Below are positions 25,544 to 34,306 of a DNA stretch of 64,000 bases, piece by piece. The notes below the pieces were generated by a model. That model searched no databases, had not been told where the DNA came from, and worked only from the letters and a program-made list of their open reading frames with translations. Source of the stretch: Bacillota bacterium (lineage in GTDB: Bacteria; Bacillota; Clostridia; Christensenellales; SZUA-584). A program made the position numbers and the translations under genes. The stretch is taken from the NCBI GenBank assembly GCA_023410595.1, contig JAEYPO010000009.1, positions 288,141 to 352,140 on the forward strand, in the 5' to 3' direction. How positions within the stretch are numbered: the first letter of the stretch is position 1; each line of letters begins with the position of its first letter.

Positions 25544-26323
25544 TTACTCTGCCGTCGGCGCCGTCCACGTCTCAATATATGCCATCGGGTCTACATATAC
25601 GTCGCCGTTCTTTATCTCGACGTACAGATAGTCGCCGCTAAGGCTGCCTATCTCCTGTCCCGGCATCACGATGTCGTCCACCTTTACGCTGGAGTCGACG
25701 TTGTAGTAATACGCCGTCTCGCCTGTGTCGAGCTTCTCCTTTATGTAGCCCTTGCCGTCTATCGTTCCCGTGTATTCTATCGTGCCTTTTGAAATGCTCA
25801 CTATCTGCGTGCTCACCGGGTCTATCCGTACGCCCTTCGAGCCAGACTCGCCGAACGCTGTCACGACTTCGCCGTCCGAAGGAAGCACCGCCACTCCCTC
25901 AGGCAGAGGGCTGAACACGCTCTGCGTCTCGTCGTTTAAGTTTTCGACAAACTTGAGCCGCCCTATATCCTTGTCGATGTCAAGCTCGTGATCCACCGCG
26001 CTGCCTAATGTATCCGTTACCGTGTTTGCGGCGGGCGAGTTTATGCTCGCTATGCCGAGTATCACTACGGCTATAGCGGCGCAGACGCCCGTCTTTATCA
26101 TCAGCCTCCTGTAACCCCCGTCGTCAACGGCCTTTTCTTTAGGCCTGTCGTCTACGATTTTAAACGATATGCCCCGCTTCTTAACGTCGTCAGTATCTTC
26201 GCCCAAAAACACGCCCAGCTTCCTGGACGCCCAGGTTTTATGCTTTCGTTTGTCAGGCTCGGGCCGCTTAGCCTCGCTGGCAAAGCCCTCGAGTTCCAGC
26301 TTCGGCAGACTGTCCTTATCCAT
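25544..26323 (-). CDS. SpoIVFA-like membrane protein with LytM fold
   Basis: A 259-residue protein: a long basic cytoplasmic start (residues 1-80), one membrane helix (about 81-102) and a periplasmic M23/LytM-like region with GEVVTAFGESGSKGVRIDP, GTIEYTGTIDGKGYI and IGSLSGDYLYVEI. The histidines and aspartate required for peptidase activity are missing, as in SpoIVFA and SpoIIQ-type degenerate members. It precedes the M50 protease and probably holds it inactive until a forespore signal arrives. Clear AAGGAGG ribosome site. Confidence 0.8.
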   Translation of the reverse strand: MDKDSLPKLELEGFASEAKRPEPDKRKHKTWASRKLGVFLGEDTDDVKKRGISFKIVDDRPKEKAVDDGGYRRLMIKTGVCAAIAVVILGIASINSPAANTVTDTLGSAVDHELDIDKDIGRLKFVENLNDETQSVFSPLPEGVAVLPSDGEVVTAFGESGSKGVRIDPVSTQIVSISKGTIEYTGTIDGKGYIKEKLDTGETAYYYNVDSSVKVDDIVMPGQEIGSLSGDYLYVEIKNGDVYVDPMAYIETWTAPTAE

Positions 26324-26492
26324 ACGTTATGCCTCCTTATTGCTCCATAGCCTGCGGCATACGGAGACCATGTGTTATACTCACGCACAAACTTTTAAGC
26401 TTATATATCCTTCGCCATAAGTATATTGCGAAAAAGAGCGAATCATTCTGAAACGGGAAAGTATTAAAAGGCCATAAAGCGTCGGAAAATGT

Positions 26493-26498
26493 TATAAT
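26493..26498 (+). promoter_or_regulatory. -10 box upstream of the HAD gene
   Basis: A perfect TATAAT in the AT-rich gap; no convincing -35 at 17 bases. The transcript would start near 26505 and so would begin with the palindromic element at 26508. Confidence 0.4.
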
Positions 26499-26507
26499 AC
26501 ACATCAT

Positions 26508-26547
26508 CACCCCAAAAAGTCTCACGGCTTTTTGGGTGCCCCGTATA
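26508..26547. repeat. 40-bp palindromic element, copy 3 (5' leader of HAD gene)
   Basis: CA, CCCCAAAAAG, loop TCTCACGG, CTTTTTGGGT, tail GCCCCGTATA. It lies between the -10 box and the ribosome site of the following gene, so its hairpin would be at the very start of the mRNA. Confidence 0.8.
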
Positions 26548-26565
26548 AAGATAAACGGAGGGAAT

Positions 26566-27273
26566 ATGACCGGTTCACAGAAAACCGTTATGTGGGATTT
26601 CGACGGCACGCTCGCATACCGGCCGCTTACATGGAGCGGCACCATGATGGAGATATTAAGCAGGGAATGTCCGGGGCACGATGTAAAAATCGAGCAGATA
26701 CGGCTTTATATGAGCAAAGTCTATCCCTGGTGTATGCCCGAAAACCCTCACCCTCGTCTGTCGGCCCCCAGCGCTTGGTGGGCGTACATGGAAAGCGCCA
26801 TAGCGGGCGCCTATGAGTCCGCGGGCATAAGCTCCGCCGCCGCGCGCAGCCTCGCGCGGCTTTTTCACCGGCATTATACAGACCCTGGCGGATTCATATT
26901 ATATGACGACACAAAGAAAACCCTTGAACACTTCTGCTCTGCCGGCTGGAGGAACGTTATACTTTCCATTCATGTGCCCGAGCTTACGCGAATAGTCGAG
27001 GACTTGGGCATAGGCGGATATTTCTTCGCCTGCCTTTCGTCCGCGGACACAGGATTTGAAAAGCCAAACCCAGAAGCGTTCAGGCTCGCTCTCTCGCTGT
27101 GCGGTAATCCAAAAGTTGTATGGATGGTGGGGGATAATATTGAGGCCGACGCAAAGGGCGCGCAAAGTTTAGGTATACCCGCCGTACTCGTTCACGCGCA
27201 AAACAAGAACGGCTCAGAATTCCACGCGGAAACGCTGGGAGGCGTTATACGGATAATTGAAGAGAATTCCTGA
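26566..27273 (+). CDS. HAD-family hydrolase
   Basis: A 235-residue haloacid dehalogenase-type phosphatase: motif I WDFDGTLAYRP, motif II SIHVPEL region, motif III lysine in GFEKPNPEAF and motif IV VGDNIEADAKGAQ. The cap domain between motifs I and II is helical. It starts at ATG after CGGAGGG. Substrate cannot be inferred. Its transcript leader contains palindromic copy 3. Confidence 0.85.
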   Translation: MTGSQKTVMWDFDGTLAYRPLTWSGTMMEILSRECPGHDVKIEQIRLYMSKVYPWCMPENPHPRLSAPSAWWAYMESAIAGAYESAGISSAAARSLARLFHRHYTDPGGFILYDDTKKTLEHFCSAGWRNVILSIHVPELTRIVEDLGIGGYFFACLSSADTGFEKPNPEAFRLALSLCGNPKVVWMVGDNIEADAKGAQSLGIPAVLVHAQNKNGSEFHAETLGGVIRIIEENS

Positions 27274-27281
27274 TAAGAGTA

Positions 27282-28436
27282 TTATACGACAGATTCCTGA
27301 TCCTGCTTTTTTACGTTTCTCCTTTTCACCCTGCCAGCAAAGAACACGGCGCTGAACGCCAGCAGCAGCGCGGCACGAAGCAGCATCTGGTCGTAAGAAG
27401 GCATATTTAATAAGTTCATGGCGTTGCCCAGCAGCGCCCAGCCAAACGCCGGAACGAGAGCGTATACAACGCTCCATTTGCTGTGCCTCAGCCTTACGGA
27501 AGATACTGCGAAGAACACAAGCGCGATAACTTCATACAGATCCGACCCCATTTTTGTAGAGGCGCCGCCAACGCGAGCCGTCAAATAAAACCCAGACACG
27601 CACGCTATCGTCGCGCTTGCGGCGTAAGCGGCTATATAAGCCAAATTCTTACGCCAAAACGCCCTGTTCCTAAGCGACCCGGAGTTGCCGCTCAAATGCC
27701 TGTCTTTGGACAGTCGCAGTTTTGTAAGGAAAACGAGCGGCACGCAAATTGCGGCCGCGATAAGCGGCAGCGGATACAAATCGCGGGTAACAGGTATACC
27801 GGTCCACTTTATCCCGCCGAATATCAGCCGCGTCGCAAGATTTGCAAGCACACCGGTAACAAGCGTTGCTATCACCGCAGGCATGTTTGTCAGCGTAACG
27901 ATTAATCCGTTCACTATCCCGACCAACAGGCATACGCCAAAGGCAATGGCGACGCTCGCATATGTATCGCCAGAAGCAATAATAAAGCCTGCAAGCACGG
28001 CCAGAGGCACGAACGATATATCGGGGCCCTTGGCACGCATCGTCAGCGCAGTCACAAGCGCAGCTGCGGCATAAAAGCCAAATTGATACTCTAAGACATT
28101 ATTGATATTTTCAGAACGGAAAAACCGATTATCCGTCGCGCCCAGTATAAGCGCGCCCAGCAGAAATATGCCCATAAGCATAAACCCCGGAACATCCCTG
28201 TTGCCTGGGTTTACAGGCTTTGCGTATCCGTTTACGGGTTTCCAATTCCCAAGGGGAGCCCTGTTGTCCTCAAGGCTCTCCACGACCATGTAACAGATTA
28301 TAAACGTCAGAAAAAAGCCGAGAAACCAATATGCCAAAAAGCTGCAGCCTTTATCCTTTGCCAGCTTCGCGGGCAGCACCGTAAGCGCCCCGTTTACCGC
28401 AACAGCAATAAGTATGCCTATGACATTGTAAATCAA
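27282..28436 (-). CDS. Membrane protein with sugar-ABC-permease-like core
   Basis: A 384-residue polytopic membrane protein. Residues about 95-255 resemble the ribose/xylose ABC permease family (BPD_transp_2): a helix with DISFVPLAVLAGFIIASGD followed by VGIVNGLIVTLTNMPAVIATLVTGVL, the typical NG-x(5)-P-x(2)-IATL block. Residues 1-60 are an extra module with VLPAKLAKDKGCSFLAYWFL and FFLTFIICYMVV, also present in the next gene upstream. No ATPase or binding protein is adjacent, so it may be a stand-alone or repurposed permease. Confidence 0.7.
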   Translation of the reverse strand: MIYNVIGILIAVAVNGALTVLPAKLAKDKGCSFLAYWFLGFFLTFIICYMVVESLEDNRAPLGNWKPVNGYAKPVNPGNRDVPGFMLMGIFLLGALILGATDNRFFRSENINNVLEYQFGFYAAAALVTALTMRAKGPDISFVPLAVLAGFIIASGDTYASVAIAFGVCLLVGIVNGLIVTLTNMPAVIATLVTGVLANLATRLIFGGIKWTGIPVTRDLYPLPLIAAAICVPLVFLTKLRLSKDRHLSGNSGSLRNRAFWRKNLAYIAAYAASATIACVSGFYLTARVGGASTKMGSDLYEVIALVFFAVSSVRLRHSKWSVVYALVPAFGWALLGNAMNLLNMPSYDQMLLRAALLLAFSAVFFAGRVKRRNVKKQDQESVV

Positions 28437-28538
28437 GCCTCTACCCCCATGTTAAAGAACATGCTCCCCAAAAAAACCATCAGCTGCTTTTTATTTCGAC
28501 CTGCAAATATTAAGCTATATTATTTAATCAATCGTACG

Positions 28539-28886
28539 CTATTGCACCTTTGCGCCGCATCCGGGGCAGAACGGGTCGCTGCCTGCCAGACCGTGCCCGC
28601 ATTTAGAGCAGTAGCTTGGAAACGTGCCTTGCTGCTGATTTGGCTGCCCGTACGGAGGATATTGCGGCGCGGAATACTGCGGCGTTTTTTCGGGCAGACA
28701 GACGGCTATGATAAGCCCTATAACGAACGATGCGAAAAAGCCTATGCACCAAAAAGCGCCAAAGCTGTACCCCTTGTTTCTGGCAATATACGCGGGAATA
28801 AACGCAAGACCTACGTTGGCTCCTATTCCTACGATTATCAATATTATCACGATAGCTGGAAGGCCGTTATATATCGGCATTGGCAT
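28539..28886 (-). CDS. Small membrane protein with zinc ribbon
   Basis: A 115-residue protein: two helices, the second inside the module FIPAYIARNKGYSFGAFWCI and GFFASFVIGLIIAVCLP, then a proline/glutamine/tyrosine linker and a C-terminal zinc ribbon CSKCGHGLAGSDPFCPGCGAKVQ-type with two CxxC pairs. The first 60 residues are homologous to the N-terminus of the permease-like protein at 27.3 kb. Start at 28886 follows ATGGAGGT eight bases upstream. Function unknown. Confidence 0.75.
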   Translation of the reverse strand: MPMPIYNGLPAIVIILIIVGIGANVGLAFIPAYIARNKGYSFGAFWCIGFFASFVIGLIIAVCLPEKTPQYSAPQYPPYGQPNQQQGTFPSYCSKCGHGLAGSDPFCPGCGAKVQ

Positions 28887-29010
28887 ATTGAATACCTCCA
28901 TAAATTTACTTTGCGATTATTATATCAATGATTCTGCGTATATACAATCGGTGTGTTTCATTGCTTTATATAATTTCGGCCCGCATATAAGGAGTCCACT
29001 CGATTAACAT

Positions 29011-29037
29011 AAAAACAAGACCCTTAAAAGGGTCTTG
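29011..29037 (-). terminator. Terminator of proS
   Basis: Minus strand AAGGGTCTTG pairing (29016-29025 with 29028-29037, 10 bp, loop of two bases plus AA), followed by TTTTT. Confidence 0.8.
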
Positions 29038-29050
29038 CCAGGCTTGATAT

Positions 29051-30754
29051 TTACCTGCTTTTCTTTACGGCCTCGGTTATGCTTTTTACGGCATCGTCCG
29101 CGCTTAGCTCTATTGCTTCCGCCGACGCCCTTTGCTTATATTCCACTATGCCTTCGGCGGCCCTGCGTCCCACTGTTATCCTGTGAGGTATGCCGATTAA
29201 GTCCGCGTCCTTGAATTTTACGCCCGCCCGCTCGTCGCGGTCGTCTATCAGCGTTTCGATACCGGCCTCGGTCAGCTTTCTGTATATTTCCTCAGCGAGC
29301 GCCGTCTGCTGCTCATTTCCCGAGCTCACAGGTATCACTATGGCGTTGTAGGGTGCTACGCTGTCCGGCCATATAATGCCGTCCTTGTCGCAGCCCTGCT
29401 CTATTATAGCCTGCATCGTGCGGTTGAGGCCTATACCGTAGCTGCCCATTATGCACGGCTTTTCCTTGCCGTCCTGGTCTAAGTACTTGCAGTCCATCGC
29501 TATGCTGTACTTCGTGCCGAGCTTGAATATATGCCCTACCTCTATGGCGTTGGCTGTCTGCAGCGCCGCTCCGCACTCAGGGCAGGGGTCGCCCGCGACG
29601 ACCGTACGTAGGTCGACTACTTCGTCCGACTTAAAATCGCGCCCGAAGTTGACGTTCTTATAATGATAGTCCGTCTCATTCGCGCCCACGAGGAAGTTGC
29701 CCATGCCGACTATCTCTTTGTCAACTATTATCCTGTCGGCCTTTATGCCTATCGGCCCTGCAAAACCTACCTGCGCGTTCGTCGCTTTCATTACGTCTTC
29801 CGCGCCCGCAAGCTCTAGCTCCACGCACCCTAAGTAGTTCTTTAGTTTCGTTTCGTTAAGCTCCCTGTCGCCCCTCACCATCGCCGCGACTACCTTGCCG
29901 TCCGCAATATACAGCAGCGTCTTGGCGAACTTTTCAGGTCCGTAACCAAAGAAGCCCACGAGCTCCTCAATAGTTCCGGCATCAGGCGTATTCACCTTCT
30001 CAATCGCTTCCCGCGCACCGTCAAAAGGCGCCACGGCAGTACAAGGCGCAAGCTCTGAGTTCGCCGCGTAGCCGCAAGCAGGGCATATCGCTATCCTGTC
30101 GTCGCCTATATCGGATTTTATCATGAACTCCTGCGAGCCAGAGCCGCCCATTGCGCCCGTGTCCGCGTGCACGACTACGTATTTGAGGCCGCAGCGGTCG
30201 AACACCCTGCAGTACGCGTCGTACATCTTATTATATGATTCATCGAGCCCTTTTTCATCCACGTCGAACGAATACGCGTCCTTCATCACGAACTCGCGGC
30301 AGCGTATCATACCAAACCTCGGGCGGCGCTCGTCGCGGTACTTCGTCTGTATCTGGTACAGCGTTTTGGGCATGGCCTTATATGACTGCATCTCGGGCTT
30401 TAATAGGTAAGCGAATATCTCCTCGTGCGTGGGCCCGAGGCAAAAGTCCCTTCCGTTCCTGTCCTGAAACTTTATCATCTCCGTTCCGAACACGTCCCAC
30501 CTGCCCGACTGCTGGTAATACTCCGCAGGCAAAAACGCGGACATTATAAGCTCCTGCGCGCCCGATTTGTCCATCTCCTCGCGGATTATATTCTCTATTT
30601 TCTTGAACACCTTAAGGCCCAGCGGCATAAGCGCGTATACTCCCGCGGCCAGCCGCCTTATCATACCCGCTTTAAGCAGCAGTACGTGGCTTTCCGCTTC
30701 CGCTTCGCTGGGCGCCTCTCTCTGTGTGGAAAACAGCATTTCGGACATTCTCAT
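29051..30754 (-). CDS. proS: Prolyl-tRNA synthetase
   Basis: The class II enzyme that charges tRNA-Pro. The 567-residue product is the bacterial form with the editing (INS) domain between motifs 2 and 3: MLFSTQREAPSEAEAESHVLL at the N-terminus, motif 1 around GLKVFKKIENIIREEM, motif 2 around KYRDERRPRFGMIRCREFVMKDAYSF, YGIGLNRTMQAIIE as motif 3, and the anticodon-binding domain ending AVKKSR. It is monocistronic with a terminator. No T-box leader is recognisable upstream. Confidence 0.97.
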   Translation of the reverse strand: MRMSEMLFSTQREAPSEAEAESHVLLLKAGMIRRLAAGVYALMPLGLKVFKKIENIIREEMDKSGAQELIMSAFLPAEYYQQSGRWDVFGTEMIKFQDRNGRDFCLGPTHEEIFAYLLKPEMQSYKAMPKTLYQIQTKYRDERRPRFGMIRCREFVMKDAYSFDVDEKGLDESYNKMYDAYCRVFDRCGLKYVVVHADTGAMGGSGSQEFMIKSDIGDDRIAICPACGYAANSELAPCTAVAPFDGAREAIEKVNTPDAGTIEELVGFFGYGPEKFAKTLLYIADGKVVAAMVRGDRELNETKLKNYLGCVELELAGAEDVMKATNAQVGFAGPIGIKADRIIVDKEIVGMGNFLVGANETDYHYKNVNFGRDFKSDEVVDLRTVVAGDPCPECGAALQTANAIEVGHIFKLGTKYSIAMDCKYLDQDGKEKPCIMGSYGIGLNRTMQAIIEQGCDKDGIIWPDSVAPYNAIVIPVSSGNEQQTALAEEIYRKLTEAGIETLIDDRDERAGVKFKDADLIGIPHRITVGRRAAEGIVEYKQRASAEAIELSADDAVKSITEAVKKSR

Positions 30755-30954
30755 TGCAGTTAAAAACTCCTTATTCGGAAAGCCCGAAAAGTCCCGGCTT
30801 CTCAGGGCTTATTAATATTCCCGCAAAGTATAACACAAATAAAAAGCGCTATCAATAATCATAAAAAGTGTTTTAAGCGCTATGACAGGAAAAGTATATG
30901 TTCATTGCGCTTAATATGTTATAATGTGTAAAGAAAGCGGGTATTGGTTTTACA

Positions 30955-31665
30955 ATGTATAGTTATATTTTACTGGACGCGGATAATACGCTCTATGATT
31001 TCGACAAAGCCGAATACTTAAGCCTGAAAGCCACGCTGGAGCATTTCGGCCTGCCGTTTTCGGACGACATAGCAAGCACATATTCCGCCATCAACCTTGG
31101 GCTGTGGAAGCAATACGAGAAAAAGCTCGTCTCAAAAAAGACGATACTTACTCAGCGCTTTTCGGAGCTTTTTAAGCTGCTGGGCTCAGACGCAGACCCC
31201 GGGCTGGCGAACGAGGTCTATCGTAAAAACCTCGAAACGAAATCCATACTTTTACCGCACTCCGAAGAGGTCTGCGAGGAGCTGTCCCGGCATTTTACTC
31301 TGGCGATAGTAACGAACGGCGTCGCGACGACGCAGCGCAGCCGTTTTCTTATCTCCCCGGTACGCAAATACATAAAGCATCTTATCATCTCCGAAGACCT
31401 GGGCACCGCAAAGCCGGACATAGCGTTCTTCAGCGCCGCGTTCGATATAATAGGCTGCACCGATAAAGACGAGATACTGGTCGTGGGCGATTCGCTCTCT
31501 TCCGATATAAAGGGGGCTGTAAACGCAGGCGTGGACTGCTGCTGGTTCAACCCCGGGCGCCTTCCCAACGACAGCGGTTACGACGTCACGTATGAGATAT
31601 CCGACCTACGGGAGCTTACAAATATACTGCTGGGTGGCAGTGCGAGGTTTTTTGCGGATAACTGA
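30955..31665 (+). CDS. HAD-family phosphatase, YjjG-like
   Basis: A 236-residue haloacid dehalogenase of the YjjG type (nucleotidase acting on non-canonical pyrimidine nucleotides): motif I LLDADNTLYDFDKAE, motif II VTNGVATTQRSR, motif III GTAKPDIAFF and motif IV VVGDSLSSDIKGA. The ribosome site is weak (GCGGGTATTGG). A TATAAT lies about 40 bases upstream. ComFB-like follows after 50 bases. The substrate assignment is from family resemblance only. Confidence 0.85.
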   Translation: MYSYILLDADNTLYDFDKAEYLSLKATLEHFGLPFSDDIASTYSAINLGLWKQYEKKLVSKKTILTQRFSELFKLLGSDADPGLANEVYRKNLETKSILLPHSEEVCEELSRHFTLAIVTNGVATTQRSRFLISPVRKYIKHLIISEDLGTAKPDIAFFSAAFDIIGCTDKDEILVVGDSLSSDIKGAVNAGVDCCWFNPGRLPNDSGYDVTYEISDLRELTNILLGGSARFFADN

Positions 31666-31717
31666 TTAATGTACTTAGCGAAAATCAGAGATAAAATATA
31701 GCTCTGTGAGGTGTGAT

Positions 31718-32005
31718 ATGGACGAAACTAGCGATAACAAGGAGTACATGCTTGTCAACGTAGCGGAAGAGCTTGTGAGGGAAAAAGTAAAAGAGATGAT
31801 GCCGACATACGACATGTGCCAGTGCAGGAAGTGCTATCTCGACGTATGCGCCATAGTGCTCAACCAGACGCACTCGCGCTACTACACGACGGAGAAGGGC
31901 AAGCTTTTAAACCTGCTGGACGCGACGGACTACCAGTTCAAGACGGATCTCATCGTCGCGGTGCTGGGCGCAATGAAGTTTGTGAAAGACCATCCACGGC
32001 ACTAA
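31718..32005 (+). CDS. ComFB-like protein
   Basis: A 95-residue protein of the ComFB family, named from the late competence comF operon; some members bind cyclic dinucleotides. It has the conserved zinc-type cysteines C34, C36, C39 and C44 in YDMCQCRKCYLDVCAIVLN, with YYTTEKGK and a helical end. The chosen ATG follows GTGAGGTG. A comF operon is not adjacent. Confidence 0.8.
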   Translation: MDETSDNKEYMLVNVAEELVREKVKEMMPTYDMCQCRKCYLDVCAIVLNQTHSRYYTTEKGKLLNLLDATDYQFKTDLIVAVLGAMKFVKDHPRH

Positions 32006-32062
32006 CATTAAGGGTCTCTTATGTCTTTAAGGTTCCGCCACTTCGGCGGAGCATCAACTTTT

Positions 32063-32620
32063 CTATTCACGCAGATACAGCTTCTTTAGCAGCTTATAGC
32101 TGGGCCCTAGCAGCAGCACCGCCGCTATCGCGTTTCCCGCGCAGTGCAGCAGATCGAATATTATGCCGCTCACCCAATAGGCTGCAGCCGCGCCTATCCC
32201 GCCCATAAACAGATACGGTATAGCGCTTAACGCTCCGAACAGCAGCCCATAAACGCCGGATACGATAGCCCAAAACAGCGGCTGTTCGTTTTTGCGAAGA
32301 AGCAGCACCACCGTTGCGAGTATAGCCCAAATATAAAGGTAATTTATCCACCACAGCCCGAATCCGTAGATAAGCCCTTCCGCTATTACGAAAACGTATA
32401 TGGGGAAAAATACTTTTTTCCCCAATACGAGAGTATAGACGATAACGAGAAGTGAAACGAGTTCTATGTTCGGAAGCACCGCGAGCGCGACCTGTACCAT
32501 TATCAAAATCGCGCTTAGCAGCCCGAGCAGCAAAACCTCTCTTATCGCCAGTTTTGATTTACCAGCCGACAGTGAAAGTGATTTCAAACTTATCGCCATC
32601 CTTAATTGGCGTAGAGTCAA
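32063..32620 (-). CDS. ECF transporter substrate-binding (S) component
   Basis: A 185-residue membrane protein with six hydrophobic segments (IREVLLLGLLSAILIMVQ, ELVSLLVIVYTLVLGKKVFF and others), typical of S components that bind a vitamin and dock on EcfAAT. Its start overlaps the DUF4430 gene, and a cobalamin riboswitch controls the pair, so cobalamin or a corrinoid precursor is the probable substrate. Genes for EcfA/EcfT are not in the window. Confidence 0.82.
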   Translation of the reverse strand: MTLRQLRMAISLKSLSLSAGKSKLAIREVLLLGLLSAILIMVQVALAVLPNIELVSLLVIVYTLVLGKKVFFPIYVFVIAEGLIYGFGLWWINYLYIWAILATVVLLLRKNEQPLFWAIVSGVYGLLFGALSAIPYLFMGGIGAAAAYWVSGIIFDLLHCAGNAIAAVLLLGPSYKLLKKLYLRE

Positions 32621-32966
32621 CGCCTGTCATTAAAGACTCGCCGTTCTGCGTCAAACACCACCACTCCTGTTTGTCGCTGTCTGCCGTTTCGCCGTCCGCA
32701 GTTACTATAAAAAGGCCTGTGGAAGATTCCGTACCTTCTACCAGCTCTTTTTCCTCCAGCGCCTGCCTTAGGTACTCCGCGGTCGTGCTTATATCTATGG
32801 TCTTTGCAGTCTTGTCGGAATGAACAATTTCTACTTTAATATCTTTCTGTCCGCTGACCGACGGGTTTATCACCAGAAAATATACCGCCACGAAAACGGC
32901 AATCAGTGCGGTAAGCACAATTGCCCCGATGGCAATCACTCTGTTTTTTCCCATTTTTCTTTCCAT
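32559..32966 (-). CDS. DUF4430 protein, membrane-anchored
   Basis: A 135-residue protein with one N-terminal helix (about residues 6-30) and a DUF4430 domain, which resembles the C-terminal part of vitamin B12-binding transcobalamin: EYLRQALEEKELVEG and a closing WWCLTQNGESLMTGVDSTPIKDGDKFEITF. It lies under a cobalamin riboswitch and overlaps the S component by 62 bases, so it probably captures B12 at the cell surface. ATG at 32966 follows AAAGAGG. Confidence 0.8.
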   Translation of the reverse strand: MERKMGKNRVIAIGAIVLTALIAVFVAVYFLVINPSVSGQKDIKVEIVHSDKTAKTIDISTTAEYLRQALEEKELVEGTESSTGLFIVTADGETADSDKQEWWCLTQNGESLMTGVDSTPIKDGDKFEITFTVGW

Positions 32967-33023
32967 AAATGACCTCTTTCTCATTTTATATTATCCGCGA
33001 AGCAAAGATACCAGACGACATTT

Positions 33024-33079
33024 ACTCCATCAAGCCTCACAACTTTCCGTCCGTCGCTAAAGCGACGAGGAAGCCCATA
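33024..33079. repeat. Palindromic element, long variant (copy 4)
   Basis: ACTCCATCAAG, loop CCTCACAA, then an inserted hairpin CGTCGC-TAAA-GCGACG (33052-33067) and a tail GCCCATA. It lies between the riboswitch terminator and the DUF4430 gene, next to the A-tract of that terminator. Confidence 0.7.
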
Positions 33080-33081
33080 TG

Positions 33082-33112
33082 AAAAACGCCCGGGCGACTG
33101 ATGCTCGGGCGT
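33082..33112 (-). terminator. Riboswitch terminator hairpin
   Basis: Minus strand ACGCCCG paired with CGGGCGT (33112-33106 with 33092-33086), followed by TTTTT (33086-33082). It probably mediates B12-dependent termination. Confidence 0.8.
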
Positions 33113-33345
33113 AAACTAACTTTACGGGCGTCTGCATCTTCCCTCCGAAGAAATTCGACTGTCAACGCATACGGCAGGTTTACCGGCTCGGCTTCATCCC
33201 GTAAAAGCGCCTTCCCAAAATAATCAGTGGCATATTGCTTTTACAGTCGGCCATACGGTAGCGGGGGCTGCAGCGGCGTTTCACCGCTTTCCCTATTATC
33301 CCCGGAACTCATTTTCAAAGCTCAAAGGCACCGTGGCATTATACT
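33113..33345 (-). promoter_or_regulatory. Cobalamin riboswitch
   Basis: Read on the minus strand the region holds the conserved parts of the AdoCbl riboswitch in order: GGGAA with GCGGTGAAACGCCGCTGC, a CCCCGCTACC segment, GCCACTG, GGGAAGGCG and the B12 box as GAGCCGGTAAACCTGCC (standard AGCCnGRAGACCTGCC, one base different). A terminator hairpin follows. Downstream are DUF4430 and an ECF S component. A likely -10 TATAAT of the transcript lies at 33343-33338. Confidence 0.9.
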
Positions 33346-33480
33346 ATTAACTTACGGAAAGAATAGCACAAATAAGTATTATGGTCAATGAGGGAAAAGT
33401 TAATGGATATATTATCTTAGATATTAATTTTCAGCGCAGCTTCTTCCTGCCGAGCTGCTTTAATTGTGTTTCGCACAGGC

Positions 33481-34284
33481 CTAGTATCCCAAGTCCTTCG
33501 AGAAGTGCTGATAATCTTTGTCGCCTCTCCAGTCGCCGCCCCACTCCCAGCCGTGCTTTCTTAGCAGCTTATATGCGAGGTCATCATGGTCTATCTTGCC
33601 GGGAAAGTCCTTCGTGCGTTCGGCGTAAGGCGCGCCGGTTAAGGGCGCTATCCTGCCGTTGTCCAGGTAAGGGTTATATAGCGGATTGATGTCTATAGCC
33701 GCGCCGTAGCTGTGGCGCGAAAGATGCCCTCCGCCAAACACCGTACGGTAGCAGAACGCGGACGTGTTGTTCGCCTCCATGGAAAGCGTATCGTCGCCCG
33801 GCTGCCCGAAATCGTCCACGAGCCTGACCGAGGTCATGGGATATTTCTCTTTATACAGCTCGTAGAATATCTTTGTCACCTCGTCCGCCAGCGCCTTGTT
33901 GACTATCAGCTCGCCGCTGTGTACGCTGCCTTCAAAATCGTAGTGCTTCAGCTTTATATAGCGCAGATCGTCAAAGCTTATCTCGCAGTCTTTATCGTCC
34001 GCGGGATAGCTTAACCCCGTTATCCGTTCCTTTATCTCGTCGTTCAATTCTATGTAATAGAAACCGTCCGCTATCACCACTTTGCCCTTCTCTTCGATCG
34101 TAGGCACAGGCTCGGGCTGTGTCGTCTTCACGGGCGTCGGAGAGGGTGGCAAAGAGGCCTTCAAAGAAGGCGTTGGCGATTCCGCCTGCGTCGGCATGGA
34201 GCTTGCAATAACCGTTTGCTGTGAGCAGCCCGCCAGCAGCCCCAGAGCAAGCGCGGCCGCCGCTGTTATCAAATGCGCTTTCAA
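33481..34284 (-). CDS. Lipoprotein, M15 (VanY-like) D-Ala-D-Ala carboxypeptidase
   Basis: A 267-residue lipoprotein with the lipobox ALGLLAGC (C20), a proline-rich spacer (residues 28-62) and an M15 peptidase domain. The zinc motif appears as RHSYGAAIDINPLYNPY and DYQHF, with HDDLAYKLLRKHGWEWGGDW in between. It trims cell-wall peptides by removing D-alanine or cleaving nearby. No Van regulator is adjacent, so this is housekeeping rather than resistance. Confidence 0.88.
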   Translation of the reverse strand: MKAHLITAAAALALGLLAGCSQQTVIASSMPTQAESPTPSLKASLPPSPTPVKTTQPEPVPTIEEKGKVVIADGFYYIELNDEIKERITGLSYPADDKDCEISFDDLRYIKLKHYDFEGSVHSGELIVNKALADEVTKIFYELYKEKYPMTSVRLVDDFGQPGDDTLSMEANNTSAFCYRTVFGGGHLSRHSYGAAIDINPLYNPYLDNGRIAPLTGAPYAERTKDFPGKIDHDDLAYKLLRKHGWEWGGDWRGDKDYQHFSKDLGY

Positions 34285-34306
34285 GCATTACCCTCCAAAA
34301 TGAGTA

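Noticed and set aside
29051..30954. T-box leader upstream of proS
   Set aside because: The 200 bases upstream hold no T-box sequence or specifier stem.
33481..34284. Vancomycin-resistance gene
   Set aside because: VanY-like lipoprotein without VanRS, VanH, VanA or VanX; such lipoproteins are common housekeeping enzymes.
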